NCBI RefSeq assembly: GCF_001522545.3
Contig: NC_031769.1
Location: forward strand, 7,188,625-7,252,624
Origin: Parus major
Lineage: Eukaryota; Chordata; Aves; Passeriformes; Paridae
DNA: 64,000 bases
Reading direction: 5' to 3'
In this document: positions 48,868 through 61,150 of the stretch, piece after piece
Layout of the letters: every line of letters begins with the position of its first letter
How positions within the stretch are numbered: the stretch's first letter is position 1
Translations under genes and position numbers: made by a program
The notes under the pieces: generated by a model
What the model was told of the DNA's origin: nothing
Database searches by the model: none
Seen by the model: only the letters and a program-made list of their open reading frames with translations

Positions 48868-51330
48868 GTAAGAGAAAAAACAAGTGTGCAAATGCCTTTA
48901 GAGACCATGCTGTTATTGCTTGGGAGTAAAGAAATAATAATTCCATTTTTGAATAGTTTCTTGAAGCCTGTGTGATAGCTTCTAGCATTTATTTATGATT
49001 GTTCTATCATGTTATTTATTTATAAAATTCCCAAATCTATCCATTCACCACAAAGTAATCGTGTCTAAAAATGCAGAGAAAGAACACTTTATGAATGCTT
49101 TCTGAGAGGATGCACCTGCTTCTCCCAGTGTTGGACACAGGACAGATTACAGAGATAATAGACAGTTTGATTTATTTAGCATCTCATTGCTTCACAAGGG
49201 CATCTTCAGACTTGCAAACTTGGCACTGGGGATATGTTAATATTAGCAGCCCCTTTTGGGGCTCTCCAGAACAGAGCTGCCCTGAATTTGCCCTGTGGTT
49301 GTTTGCAAAATAGACAGAATTAGACGTGGATCCTGGAAAGTTTTCAGAGCTGCTTAAAAAAAAAGACAACAACCACACCACTTGTCAGGGATTCATTATA
49401 TTTCATGGAGATATTCATACTGCAAAAATCTTAAAATCCCCAGTATTTTACCCCTCAGCCACTGCCATCCTGCATGTGCCCATTTTTCAGAGCCTGTATT
49501 TCCTGGCCAGATCCCCTGGCTTCATTTCCTGGTGCAAATCCAATATTAAGTTTTTCAATATTCCAAACATTCTCTTTTTACAATAACAAGAAATGAAAAA
49601 GTGGCAACATCTTTTTTTGATGTGGAAGCTTTATACAAGAAATGAGCTTTGAAAGCTCGTAATAAGAGAAAATCTGGCATATATCTCCTGTTCCCAGCCC
49701 TCTCTTGGGGACTGTTTGTGTTCTTAACTAGATTGTTTTAAATTCTGTGATTTAAAAAAAAAAAGCCATAGGAGTCATTATAATTGCAAGTCTGAAAATC
49801 AGGTTGGAGAAAACATAGCAGATACAGGAACAGGAAAATCTTTCCTCTGCTCCATCAGGAAAATTGTGTTTGAGAGTCATTGACTTCAAATCTGATCAGG
49901 GAGGAGAGTCAGCAGCCTTTACCACTGTGCAAAATGTCTTCTGAGGAGCTCTTGGCTTTCACTGCACACAGTTGGAAGGGACCCCACACTTCATGCTGCT
50001 CCAATCCAGGTGAAGGGAATTCCTTCAAGATGTAGCAAAGAAAGCCAAAACATTTTTTCCCTTCAGAGTTTCACCGTGTGTAACAAAAACTACATTTCCT
50101 ATTTAAAATCCAGCATTGAGTGGCACTGGTCACATTCTCCACCCCACAAGTAGATCTTCCTTCCTGTAACAGAGTTTTGCTGTGAACTCCTGTGCCCTCA
50201 GCACCTGTGGTCACAGCTCCCTGCTGACTCACATCCATGCTCATTTTTCCACACACCTGATTTCCACCTTGCAAAGATCTGAGGAGATTTATTGCAAAGC
50301 CAAGGTGAGCAATTGACTGCCTCCACTGCCTTCCCCACCAAAGCAAAATAACCACACAGAAAGGAAAAATGTTCATACCAAAACAGACAAATTATATCTC
50401 CACCAGGAGAGTATACACAGTCCAGGAGAAGAAAAGTCATTTTTACTCCCAGCTTTATCATTTAATGCTGAAGAGGCTGATACCAATTTCCACCATACTT
50501 TTTTTAAGCAATTTACAGTGAAAACTCAAAGCCCTAAGAATGCCTGGAGACATCAAGTTTCATGCATGTTCCTGCTGTGGGGTACATGCTATATATATTT
50601 TTGGCACCTTTAAAAATCCCTGTGGTTGTTGAATTCCATATGAATCTTGGAAAAATCTTGCAACAGTGAATTTGTTCTATGTGCCTTTTTTTTTGGTCTT
50701 TTTTACTTCAAAATATGTAAAATTATTGGCCTGTAATTGAGCTCTATTTCCTGTTCTTGCATTTGGAATCAGGGTAGGTAAGGAGCAGCTCACTGGTAGT
50801 TTAAGCATTATTTTTTCACACTTCTAACATATGTGCCTTTTTGCCCTTATCTTTGCCAGTCATTTACCCTGAAATAAAATTACAGCTGTAGTTTATAAAA
50901 TAAAGATGCTTTTACATACATCAATATAATCTTTTTATATCTAATGATCATCAGAGAATTGCCAGAGGGGGAAAAAAAGAAGCTTTTAAAATAAAAAAAA
51001 ACCCCTACAAGAATAATAAATGAGATCTAGAAACACACCATGTTCAGTGCTCTGTATTTCAGGACTAATTGGGTTACTCAGAACATAATTGCCAGCAAAA
51101 TTTGTGTCACCTTCTGTGGAGATGCAAAGACAGAGAAAAATTAAAGTCTATTAAAATTTGATAGTGGGAATGTGTTTGCTAAATGTACACTGAGTTGTGT
51201 TGCAGGAGAAGGAGGGAAAATATGTTGAGAGGGAGGGAAAGGAGCAGCTGTGAAGCACGAGTCAGCTGCCCTGGTTCCAGGAGCTTCCTGGGGGTGTTTG
51301 AGAGGGGTCCCAGAGCAGCAATGAGGACCC

Positions 51331-52380
51331 TGGGTGTGTCAGCTCTGTGTGTCAGCTCTGGTGTGTCAGCTCTGTGTGTCAGCTCTGGTGTGTCAGCTCT
51401 GTGTGTCAGCCCTGGTGTGTCAGCTCTGTGTGTCAGCTCTGGTGTGTCACCCCCTGGTGTGTCAGCTCTGGTGTGTCAGCTCTGGTGTGTCAGCCCTGGT
51501 GTGTCACCCCCTGGTGTGTCAGCCCCTGGTGTGTCACCCCCTGGTGTGTCAGCTCTGGTGTGTCAGACGTGGTGTGTCAGCCCTGGTGTGTCAGCTCTGG
51601 TGTGTCAGACGTGGTGTGTCAGCCATGGTGTGTCAGCCCTGGTGTGTCACCCCCTGGTGTGTCAGCTCTGGTGTGTCAGCTCTGTGTGTCAGCTCTGGTG
51701 TGTCAGCCCTGGTGTGTCACCCCCTGGTGTGTCAGCNNNNNNNNNNNNNNNNNNNNNNNNNNNNNNNNNNNNNNNNNNNNNNNNNNNNNNNNNNNNNNNN
51801 NNNNNNNNNNNNNNNNNNNNNNNNNNNNNNNNNNNNNNNNNNNNNNNNNNNNNNNNNNNNNNNNNNNNNNNNNNNNNNNNNNNNNNNNNNNNNNNNNNNN
51901 NNNNNNNNNNNNNNNNNNNNNNNNNNNNNNNNNNNNNNNNNNNNNNNNNNNNNNNNNNNNNNNNNNNNNNNNNNNNNNNNNNNNNNNNNNNNNNNNNNNN
52001 NNNNNNNNNNNNNNNNNNNNNNNNNNNNNNNNNNNNNNNNNNNNNNNNNNNNNNNNNNNNNNNNNNNNNNNNNNNNNNNNNNNNNNCTGGTGTGTCACCC
52101 CCTGGTGTGTCAGCCCCTGTGTGTCAGCTCTCGTGTGTCAGCTCTGGTGTGTCAGTCCTGGTGTGTCAGCTCTGGTGTGTCAGCTCTGGTGTGTCAGCTC
52201 TGGTGTGTCAGTCCTGGTGTGTCAGCTCTGGTGTGTCAGCTCTGTGTGTCAGCTCTGGTGTGTCAGCCCTGTGTGTCAGCTCTGGTGTGTCAGCTCTGTG
52301 TGTCAGCTCTGGTGTGTCAGCCCTGTGTGTCAGCTCTGGTGTGTCAGTCCTGGTGTGTCAGCTCTGGTGTGTCAGCCCCT
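51331..52380 (+). repeat. 13-15 bp GT-rich minisatellite interrupted by an assembly gap
   Basis: The units are variants of ggtgtgtcagctct: 13 bases when the doubled G is lost (gtgtgtcagctct), 14 in the basic form, and 15 in the ggtgtgtcaccccct form. Further variants have agccct, agtcct or agacgt. About 29 units precede the gap and about 21 follow it. No unit type contains a + strand stop codon in any frame, and unit lengths are mixed. The array is therefore open in all three frames, producing long false proteins of 371-459 codons rich in Cys, Val, Ser and Trp. Confidence 0.97.
51737..52086. other. Assembly gap, 350 undetermined bases
   Basis: The N run lies wholly inside the minisatellite; both edges are repeat units. 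The array length is therefore unknown. Confidence 0.99.
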
Positions 52381-53597
52381 GGGCACAGGCTCAGTCCAAT
52401 CCCCTCCTGCAGCTCCCAGGAAGGGTGGGAGCCAAGGACGAGTGCATTTTGCATCACCTTGAAGATACCCCAATTTTCAGGCAATAAAAGAGCTTTCCCC
52501 TTGAAATCTCCTGGTTTGTTCTTTTTTGGCAGCATAAAGGAAAGGCAAGGCAGGAGAGTAAGAGGGCTTGGTTCCAAAATTTTTATTCTCTTTGAGGCTT
52601 CTATTTCATCCTTCCTAGGGGAACTTTGGGTTGCTGTGCCTGACCTCTTTCTCTCTTGCATGTCTAATCATTCAAAAAAGAAACAAATCCGAAATAGAAG
52701 GAGCCCTGAATGATCTGCATTCTCTGCAATTAAAAATATAGTGGAATATTCCCAGGAGAAATTTCTATTTATCTTGCTTTATTTTGTCCTTTCTCATTAA
52801 ATTATATGCCAATTTTTGGATGATTAAGTCCTCAGAGCATAGTTCTTGACTTCTTCCTAGCCTGCAGAATGCTACACATGCCAGCTGAGCTGTTTAAATA
52901 ATGGCAGATACTGGATCAGAGAAAATCTGTCAGAAGATCAGAATGCAAAAAAGCTCTCAACTCTGTCATCTCAGAAAAATGCTTCAGCTTTTCTCTGATC
53001 TCAGCCAAAGTCTTGACAGATTAAGTCTTACAAAGCTGTTGGAAGAATGGGGCCCTCACCAGTGTGAGCTCCAGAGTCATTAGAGAGAGCCACTAATTTC
53101 AAGAGGGAACACATTCCCTAAGTCTGGCTGTTAATAAAGGGCTCGTTCCTCTCATTTGTCCTACAGCATGAGTCATCATTTCTGCCCTTACAGAATAAGT
53201 GAAAAACACTGTTAACTTGGAATAGCTGTGTGATATATTCACTATTTGTGGGTGTAAATGACTATGCAAAATGCCTATGGGAAAAATCCATCCTTTCCAC
53301 TGCGCACCTGACAGCCCAAAGCCACACTTAGAATTCCATTTCATCAGCCCACTGGCCTTCAGCGTGATGCTTGGTGGTTTTTTAGTGAACAGACTGTACT
53401 ATCCTCAGTTTGTGTGATGCTTTCCAGCAATATGAGGCTGTGGGTGGCATGACAGGACTGCAAAAAAGTGTCATTCTGTACCTTTGTCCTGTTCTGGGTG
53501 TGCTTATCTGCACAAGAATCTTCACTCCTTGGAGTTCTTCTCTTTTTCTGATCATGCCATCTATGACTCAACAGCTACCCACTTCTGATTTTGCCAC

Positions 53598-53628
53598 AAA
53601 AAAAAAATAAATTTAAAAAAAAATAAAA
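53598..53628 (+). repeat. A-rich run
   Basis: Two A-runs of eight to ten bases separated by taaattt, then aaataaaa. No element body with target duplications is visible upstream. Confidence 0.8.
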
Positions 53629-55686
53629 CCTTCTGTTAATTGATCTTAATGGAATATTTTACCAGTTTCACCATGTTCCATCTCGTGTTCCAAGGCTCTG
53701 CCCACATGCCGAGAGCTCACGTAATGTTCCTGTGGCACATTTGCCCCAGCAGTATCTAAGAAAAGGTTAATGGTGCCTGTGATCCTGAGCTCAGCCTGGT
53801 AAAACTTGTGTGCCTGGCAGGCCTGGACCTGTCTATTCATCAAGAAAAGTGAGTGCAGAGTGAAGAAGTTTCCTCTGCTGCTTTTCTTGGCAGCACAGCC
53901 CAAGTCAGGGAGTGAGAGATTGTCCAGTGCACATCTTTAACTGAGGTGCTCAAGGAACCCAAAAAACCCAAAGCTTTCAGGAGGCTTTCACCTAAGTTAT
54001 CCCCAAATAAGCACATCCAGGTTGGAAGTATTTGCATTAAGGACGAGCTAGGAATATCCATGGGCCCTGCTGCCAAAAGGAAGGAGGAAACTGGAGGCTG
54101 CTCTAATAAAATGCAGTGAATATTTGTCTGCATTGACAGCACTAAATACAGTTCACAGGAGCTGTTAAACTCCAATATCAAAAGCAGAAGCACTTCTGTT
54201 GTGCTGCTATTTTCTCTTTTTTTTCAGATTCAGGATCTGTAACCATCCTGACAGATATTAATGGTAATGGTGACACATCAGATGCTGGGAGAAGCAGTTT
54301 TGCACAACTTTAGAGGCAGCAGTTATAATTCTAAAAACAACTCTGTCATAGATCATGGTATTTATTCTTCTACAAAGAGAACCATTTTTTTAGGGTTCTC
54401 CTGACCAGTCAGTTATTACTGTTTCCACAGTTTCTTTAAGTACCAAAAACATACAGAAAGAAGATTGGGGTTGCTGGAAGTTTTGTATGTCCTTTCATTT
54501 ACTGCAGCCCCACAGAAGGATCAAAACAGATTTTTCCTGCATTCATAGGAAATAAGTCTTTTTCAGTTGTCAACTCTTTTTGGAGCAGGAACTATCTCTT
54601 ATTTTTGTAGATTGTGCTGCAATCAAGTTTATAATTGGTTCTAAGGTAACAGAAGTTAAGTTTCCCAGCAGGTGCAGAAGATGCAAGAAGAAATCTCTAT
54701 TTCAGGGAAATGCAAATGCCAGGGAAAAAATATGGAATGATTTTTTCAGCCCCTACCATGTTAGGGGTTTGCAGGTGCCTTCAAACAGTGAATGATGATG
54801 CTGGTAAACAACTTATTGTCATAAATATTGCTGTTTTAAAAAGTGCAATACAATTAAGAGAAACGTTGGATTTTTAATATATAAAACATTTGAATGATAG
54901 ATCCTGCTGCACACAACCAGAACCTTAATCTCCCTTATCATTTTTTTAATGCTGTAGTACGTTTTTCCAACTAGGATATCTAAATACAAAAAAATTCTGG
55001 TTAAGTGATGACACCTGGAACTAAACTGGAGTGACTCCTCTAATTAAGAGTTTTTCCCTGCCTAAATTTGTGCCTGTCACACCAGCTTAGTTCCAGGCAG
55101 CAGGGCTGCACAGATATCAAGGGAAGAGGACCATTTTCAGGAGGCACAGAATCATCTGCTGTTGTTCCTGATCCAGCAGGGCTTTTAAACTGCTCTGTGT
55201 ATAATTGCTGTAGGTCTATTTGTCTCTATCATTCTTTCATAGATTTTTGCATCATTATTTTCAAGCTGTTGTTCCCTCACCTTTTCTTTTTTGCAATGAC
55301 ATCTGAATCAATATTGAGCTGTGGCCTACTGTATGTAATTATTCTGGCTTGCTTATCTTGCTTGATTATCTTGCTAGTTGCAAGAAAAAAGACTTCTGCC
55401 CTGTCTCCCTCTCTTCCCCACCCCAAAGTCTATGTAAGCTTTATTTAAGCATTGTGAGAGATATTCACACAGATTTTAACATGGTCCCTGCATTCTTGAA
55501 AAGCAAGAATTTCAGCATAATAATGTGCCATCTCCTCATCCCCTTCTTGAGTGTCAGAATATGATGTATTTTAGGGAAATTTCACTAAGATACATTACAT
55601 ATACACCGAGTACCTGGAGAACTTGCTCCTTTCCCCTCTCCCCTCACTTTATTCAAATAATTCCACTGGAAAAGTGTTGTGTTTAG

Positions 55687-55709
55687 GTTTTGTTTTGTTT
55701 TGTTTGTTG
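55687..55709 (+). repeat. (TTTTG)n microsatellite
   Basis: Four TTTTG units plus a TTTG, in intronic sequence. Confidence 0.85.
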
Positions 55710-57954
55710 GGGTTTTATTCCTTTGATGATTTCTCTTTGGTAAAAGTGGCAGCAGTGTGCTATTTTTAACTTTGCACATCCTTGTCATTCCTTTGTCACC
55801 CCTGGGCTTGGTGTTGGGTCCTTGTTCCCCAAACAGAGGCTTTGGCACAGTCACTGTTATGTTCTTTGCTGAGAAATGGTTACATCTCTTCCCCTCCCAG
55901 CATCCCTGGGATCTTCATCAGGTGGCAAAAGAGCAAGGTATTTAGGATAACTGAAGGTGCTGCAATAAATGTTACTGATGGAAGATGTAGGTAATTTTAT
56001 TTAAAATAGGATGCTGCTCTTTTTGTGGGCGTGAAAGATTTCAGAGGACAAAATGAAACTGATGATTTGCCATAGAAGTTCCACCAGTAAATCAGAAAGT
56101 AATTGCCCTTACACCCAAAAATGAGGCATAGGATGATGCAGGTATTTCCCCTGGGGGTGAGACACTGCCACAGGCTTCCTCTGTGATTTCTTATATGTCA
56201 CTTTGTTATCTGAAGTTACAGCAATAAATTCCTACCTTTAAATGGACTCACAGAATCGATGCATTAAATGTGGCTGACATTCACAGGCTGCATTAAGGAA
56301 AATGAGTGTGTCCTTACAAGAAATGCAAATATCCATGGATTTACTAGCTTAGAGGGACTCACCATTTTGTTCCTCTACAAGGAAAGTACTGAATTCTCTT
56401 CCTTTATATGTTACCACATTTCCTCACCTGTTGGTGTACAATATTCCTAGCAGGAAAACATTGGGTCAGTACCACTGAAGGTAATTCCCTCCTTTTACAG
56501 AAATTTCTCGAATTTCAGCTGAGATTTATGGATTTTGAACCACTCTTCTTTGTTAAGGGCAGTTTTCATTTCAGACATCTAACTGCCAGGAGTATCATCT
56601 TGTCTGTGCATAAGGGCTCCTGGCATCTTGCAAATCAGTGGTTGGTGGGTGATGTCCTTTGAAATGTGTGCTTATGAAAAGTGTTGCTCCTGAAAACTGC
56701 CATGAAAATATTGATCTTTAGATAGCAGCAGTCATTGCTGAGTGTGGGGAAGTGACAGACATGCCACAAGCAGGACTGAGCAAGGGACTGTGGAGTGTGC
56801 CACCTTGGCTTGTGGAGCTGGTCTCTCCTTCCCCAGAAGCTGCCATTTACCAGAGAGATGAGGAAACACCATGAAAAATTCTGTTTGCTCTCCTCCTCAC
56901 CTGCTGGAAGAGCTGTTGAGTGTTTCCACAAACAAGCTTCTAATTAAAGAGGAATATTGCAGTGACCATCCCCTGTCCAAGGTCAGATGTGCACCTGGAG
57001 GAATCCTAATTCCCAATTGCCAGTTCCTTTATGCTGACACAAATAATCTTTGTGCTCTTCTTAGTCAGGTGTTCTTTCTATAACACAATAAAGTATTTTA
57101 AATGGAACACAGTATCATCTCACATTAAATAATCTAATTTATAGTCATGCCCTACATAACCATCAGAGATATTAGGTTATAGAATACATGATAATCCATC
57201 AAGCAGAACTTAAAAGCAGAAGCAGAGTTCCATACTAAATGGTACATTTACTATTACATTCTTTTATATAACAAGGCAGTTATAAATTAAAATAACCCCA
57301 TTAGAATACAGGGCAATGAAATACAAGCAGACATGGCTCTTTCTTTTTGCTGAGGTGAAACAAACCCTCTTTCCTTCCCTGAAGAACATAGAATAGGACA
57401 GCACATTTTTTTCTTGAAATGTATATTTTTAAATCTCCACAATTGTGATAACTGTTTATTTGGCTGTGCTTTGGCAGATTCTAGGTGTGATTAGAATCTA
57501 TGCATGTTGTGGTCTAACCTGCTCACAGAATACAAATGGAAATGCACAGCATCTGTAATGATGCAATGTCAAAAATATAAAAAAACTTGTAGAAAAATGA
57601 GAAGAATATTAATGCACTGAAAGACTTAAGCTGGGAGAATCAAGGGAAAAAAAATCTCTTCTGTACACAGTTTAAAAGGAAAAATTTGGGAAATGTGTCT
57701 CCATATCATAGAAATCTGCCATTCCTTCTATAGTCCATTATGTGGAACTTTATCTCAAGTATTACTTTTGGCAATTTTGGATTGTCTTAAGACATTTAAA
57801 CCCACAAAACCTTAAAAACTCTACTGATTTCCTAAGAGAGAATCCAAGTGGGATACTTCCAAGCAAGTTTCTGAATAGACCAAAGTCTGCTCTCCTAAAT
57901 TCCAGATAAATTTATTCTTTTTTTCCATATTTCCTCTTGGGATCCTGAACTTCT

Positions 57955-58340
57955 TCACCTCGTAGTGTGTGCAGCATCAGCTGCTCCCAGCTTTCACCTT
58001 GCCCTGCAGTTTCTCATGGTTTGAAAGTGTGAGGTCCAGCAGAGCATCTCCATCAGCTCCTTCATCACCTGTGTCAGGACAGAGCTACAGACCTTGGGTT
58101 ATTGTGCTTGTGCCATTGACCCTCCAGGAGATAAATGTTAAAGTCCCCCATGAGGATCAGGTATTTGAATATGAGGTTTCTTCCATTTATATGAAGAAGG
58201 GCACATCTCCTTCTTGACCAGAAAGCTGGTGACAAACGCTCCCAGTGCTCCTTTCCTTCCTCCACCCATTCACATGTCCTGCACTGTGATCACCTCCCCC
58301 AGCCCCAGCCAGATGTGCCTGCACACCTGGAGAGCCACAT
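57955..58340 (-). pseudogene. CR1-like LINE endonuclease-domain fragment, decayed
   Basis: On the minus strand an open segment (58265 down to 58074) includes LILMGDFN, with GDFN at 58148-58137. GDFN is a conserved motif of the apurinic-type endonuclease at the N-terminus of LINE ORF2 proteins. The surrounding + strand text, a gaggtccagcagagcatctc block, then tcatcacctgtgtcaggaca and aaagtcccccatgaggatca, follows the block order I know from reverse-complemented avian CR1 ORF2. The frame is short, with no reverse transcriptase downstream, so it is a dead internal fragment. Most CR1 copies keep only their 3' ends, so an internal piece is less common. Confidence 0.6.
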
Positions 58341-60387
58341 CCTCTCTGGGGAGCCCTTAAGACTCTGCTCACATAGATAGGAAATGTTTCTTTACTTGAA
58401 GATATGAGGGAATGCTTTTCCCATTCTCTCTGACATTTTGGTTGCTTTGTTGATTGCGTGTGATGAAAGCAAAGTTCTTAATGTCTGTTTTACAAAGTCT
58501 ATTGGCAGTTTCCAAGCCATGTGGCTAAAAGAGATTTGCATGATTTATTAGTGGTGACTCTTCTACACTTCCTTTCCCAAATGTGCAGTCAAGCCCACAG
58601 AAGGCAGCAGATTTTTGTCTGACTTTTGCAGTGGTTCTGGTGGTTTACCTTGCACAAGCAGTGGCATTTATTTTCATTGCACTGATTTCCATGCAGCCTT
58701 CTTACACCACTGGACTCAGATGTGTTAAAGTCTTCCATCCCCAGTGACAAGTCATGAATATTGGTTTTGATGTGTTCATGGATCAGCATGATTCTTACAT
58801 GCATCCATCTTCATTTCTGTATTCTCTGGCTCTAGTGGTCCCCTGGGGTTTTTTTTCAGCTTCTCTTTCCTGAAAGCTTGCCTGCAGAATTATTCTGAAC
58901 AGGTGTAGTCCTCACTTTGACGTAAACATTACCTTTGCCTATGTCTGGGCAAGGTAAATTTAAATTAAACTAAGCTTTATCTCTTTGTGGCATACCTTCA
59001 GAAACTGCTAGGTCTTCTAAACCCTGGTGCCTTAAGGAATTAGCTTTGTACCTTGAATTAAAACAAAGACAAACCCTGGTATGAAAACCTGCAACTGTAG
59101 CTTCTGTCAGTTTTTTATTACTGTGTGATTCTCTGCAATGTTCTGATTGTGTGGAAGACTTTAATTGTGTAATCACTGGTCTTAATAATGACATTTTCAT
59201 TTTGTGAAGAAAAAAGTTGATTTACGAATTCTTTGTCTAATTCCTCCATCATAATTGTATCTCGCTCTTTCCTAAATTATGAACATGGACCAATTGATGG
59301 AGAGAATAATAATATTTTGAATTTTTTTGTCTTGCATCTTTGTTATCACCTGCTATCAAACTATATTTAAATGGCAACAAGAAAAGTCTAATTAAAATAC
59401 TAGATCTTATTATACAAGCTCACTGGTGAGGAGCAGTTTATGATTTTATTACCCTTTTTGAAGAACCGATAAGAGCTGGTGTAATCACATCATATGCATT
59501 AGGAAAAACACTAATGACAGAATACATTAATGACGGCTATTTGAACATCAAAGTTTGCATTTCATGAGGCTCAAAAGAAGAAATTGACAGGGTATTCATT
59601 AAATAATGCATAATCAATCAGCAACAAGCTTTAGAAGTGATTTTGAATTGATCACAGATTTTTCTGCTGAAGTTGATGAAAGAGCAGTAACTGCAAAACA
59701 TTGAGACCTTCCTGCTACAATGCTCATCACACTTCCTTCACATCACAAAATGAAAACACAATTATTGTATCTGCTTCAAGATGCTACATGGATGAGGACA
59801 GGCCCAGGCTAATTCTGGGTGGTACAGACAGGTTTTAACTTGAACAAACAGCAGGGAATCTCTGTCTTTGCAGCTTTTCATTTCCACAGTCCTCAGCTTC
59901 CAGGTTTCATATGGCAGCGGAAAAACAAAACCAGCTTAAGAAGGGATATCTCCAAAATATTTGGATGGGATCAGAGAGCACCAGAAATGGTGGAGAGAAT
60001 GGAGGGGTCTTTCTGTTTGTGTGTTTCCAGGAAGGGTTTGAACATGGTCAGAACTACTTATGTCCATGATCTGACATTTCCAAACCCCATTTACAAGCTG
60101 TGGCTCTGTTACAGACCTCAGCCAGCTACTTAGCATATAAATAAAGACATTATGCTTTTCCACTTCCTGAACATATTGGCCAGATAAATCTGTGTATTTT
60201 CCAGAGACCTTCTGATCAATGTGATGAATAATACCATATAAATATGGAGATAGTTAATATACAGCACAAAACAGTCCTATCACTGAAACCCAAAAGAAAA
60301 TGAACAGGAGTCGGACTCTTCTGAGGAAGTATCAGAATAATAAAGAAGTTAAATAAGAAAAGTTTAAAAAAAAAGTCCTTGATTAAA

Positions 60388-60402
60388 GGGATTTTAAATC
60401 CC
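60388..60402. repeat. Small perfect palindrome
   Basis: gggattt-t-aaatccc, followed by an AATT-rich stretch to about 60434. It lies directly beside the left edge of the LTR fragment. Confidence 0.8.
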
Positions 60403-60431
60403 TTAAAATTAATTAATTAATTTAAATTTAA

Positions 60432-60830
60432 ATTATTGTGGTGGCTTGCCCACCAAGCTGCTCTATCACTCCCCCTTCTCAGTGGGCCTGGGGGAGAAAA
60501 TTCTATGAAAATCTCCTGGGAGCTAAGGACTGGGGGATCACTTGTCATCAGGGCAAAACAGACTCGATTTGGGAAATCAATTTGATAGTTTCCAATTAAT
60601 TGTAACAGAATTGTGGGAGTGAGAAATAAAACAAAAATAAATACACCTTCCCTTCCTGCCCCTCCTCATCCACTGACCACGGCATCTGCAAGGCTGATTC
60701 TCTCACATTTCCTCACTCCTCTCACATATATACAAACTTTTACCCTTTTATAAATACATTTGTACAGATGCACAAGCAGTGTCCCCAATGGGCTCAGCTT
60801 TGACCAGTGGCAGGTCTGTAACTTTTCATA
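60432..60830 (-). mobile_element. Avian endogenous retrovirus LTR, internally shortened, antisense to DPP6
   Basis: The + strand opens with attgtggtggcttgcccacc, then aagctgctctatcactcccc. This is the reverse complement of the 3' end of a common avian ERV LTR. Later blocks of the same LTR follow in order: gcaaaacagactcgatttgg, an ataaaacaaaaataaataca region, accacggcatctgcaaggct, tctctcacatttcctcactc and caatgggctcagctttgacc with agtggcaggtctgt. In the longer form I remember, a tandem-repeated cctgctccagcgtgggt region lies between the second and third groups. It is absent here. The right boundary is approximate and I saw no target duplication. Family identification is from memory. Confidence 0.7.
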
Positions 60831-61150
60831 GATTTATTTTTGTTTACTGGTTCTGCAAAATAAATACAAGTGTTTCTGAGAGGTGCAAAAAGTTTTAAAA
60901 TTATTCTGTTTCTTTTATTATTATTTAGAATATCCTCTCAGGTAAACTGGTTTCCAACAAAAGAGCAGAAAGAGAAAAGATAAAGGTTTAACATTAAAAA
61001 CAAGAAACGATGAAATGCATCATGTTGATGAGGAGAGAATAGTGTTTTATTTGTAGTTCTATTTCCCCACTCACTGCATCTTCCTTTTTGTGCCTGGTCT
61101 CTTTAAGCCTCAAAGGAAGATTAAACTGATTTTGAATTTAAAATAGGTTT

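Noticed and set aside
49960..50020. gttggaaggga motif resembling a CR1 tail
   Set aside because: Only about ten bases match and no neighbouring CR1 blocks follow.
51331..52380. Regular short repeats as a CRISPR array
   Set aside because: Units are contiguous 13-15 bp tandem repeats without spacers, in a vertebrate intron.
51183..52713. Overlapping open frames of 371-459 codons on the + strand
   Set aside because: They are the minisatellite read in three frames plus undetermined residues; there are no codon constraints, splice structure or domain.
52850..53090. Possible exon after ttcctagcctgcag at about 52867
   Set aside because: The sequence after the acceptor-like motif hits stop codons quickly and does not encode the expected next DPP6 segment beginning with an IFIFENN-like strand.
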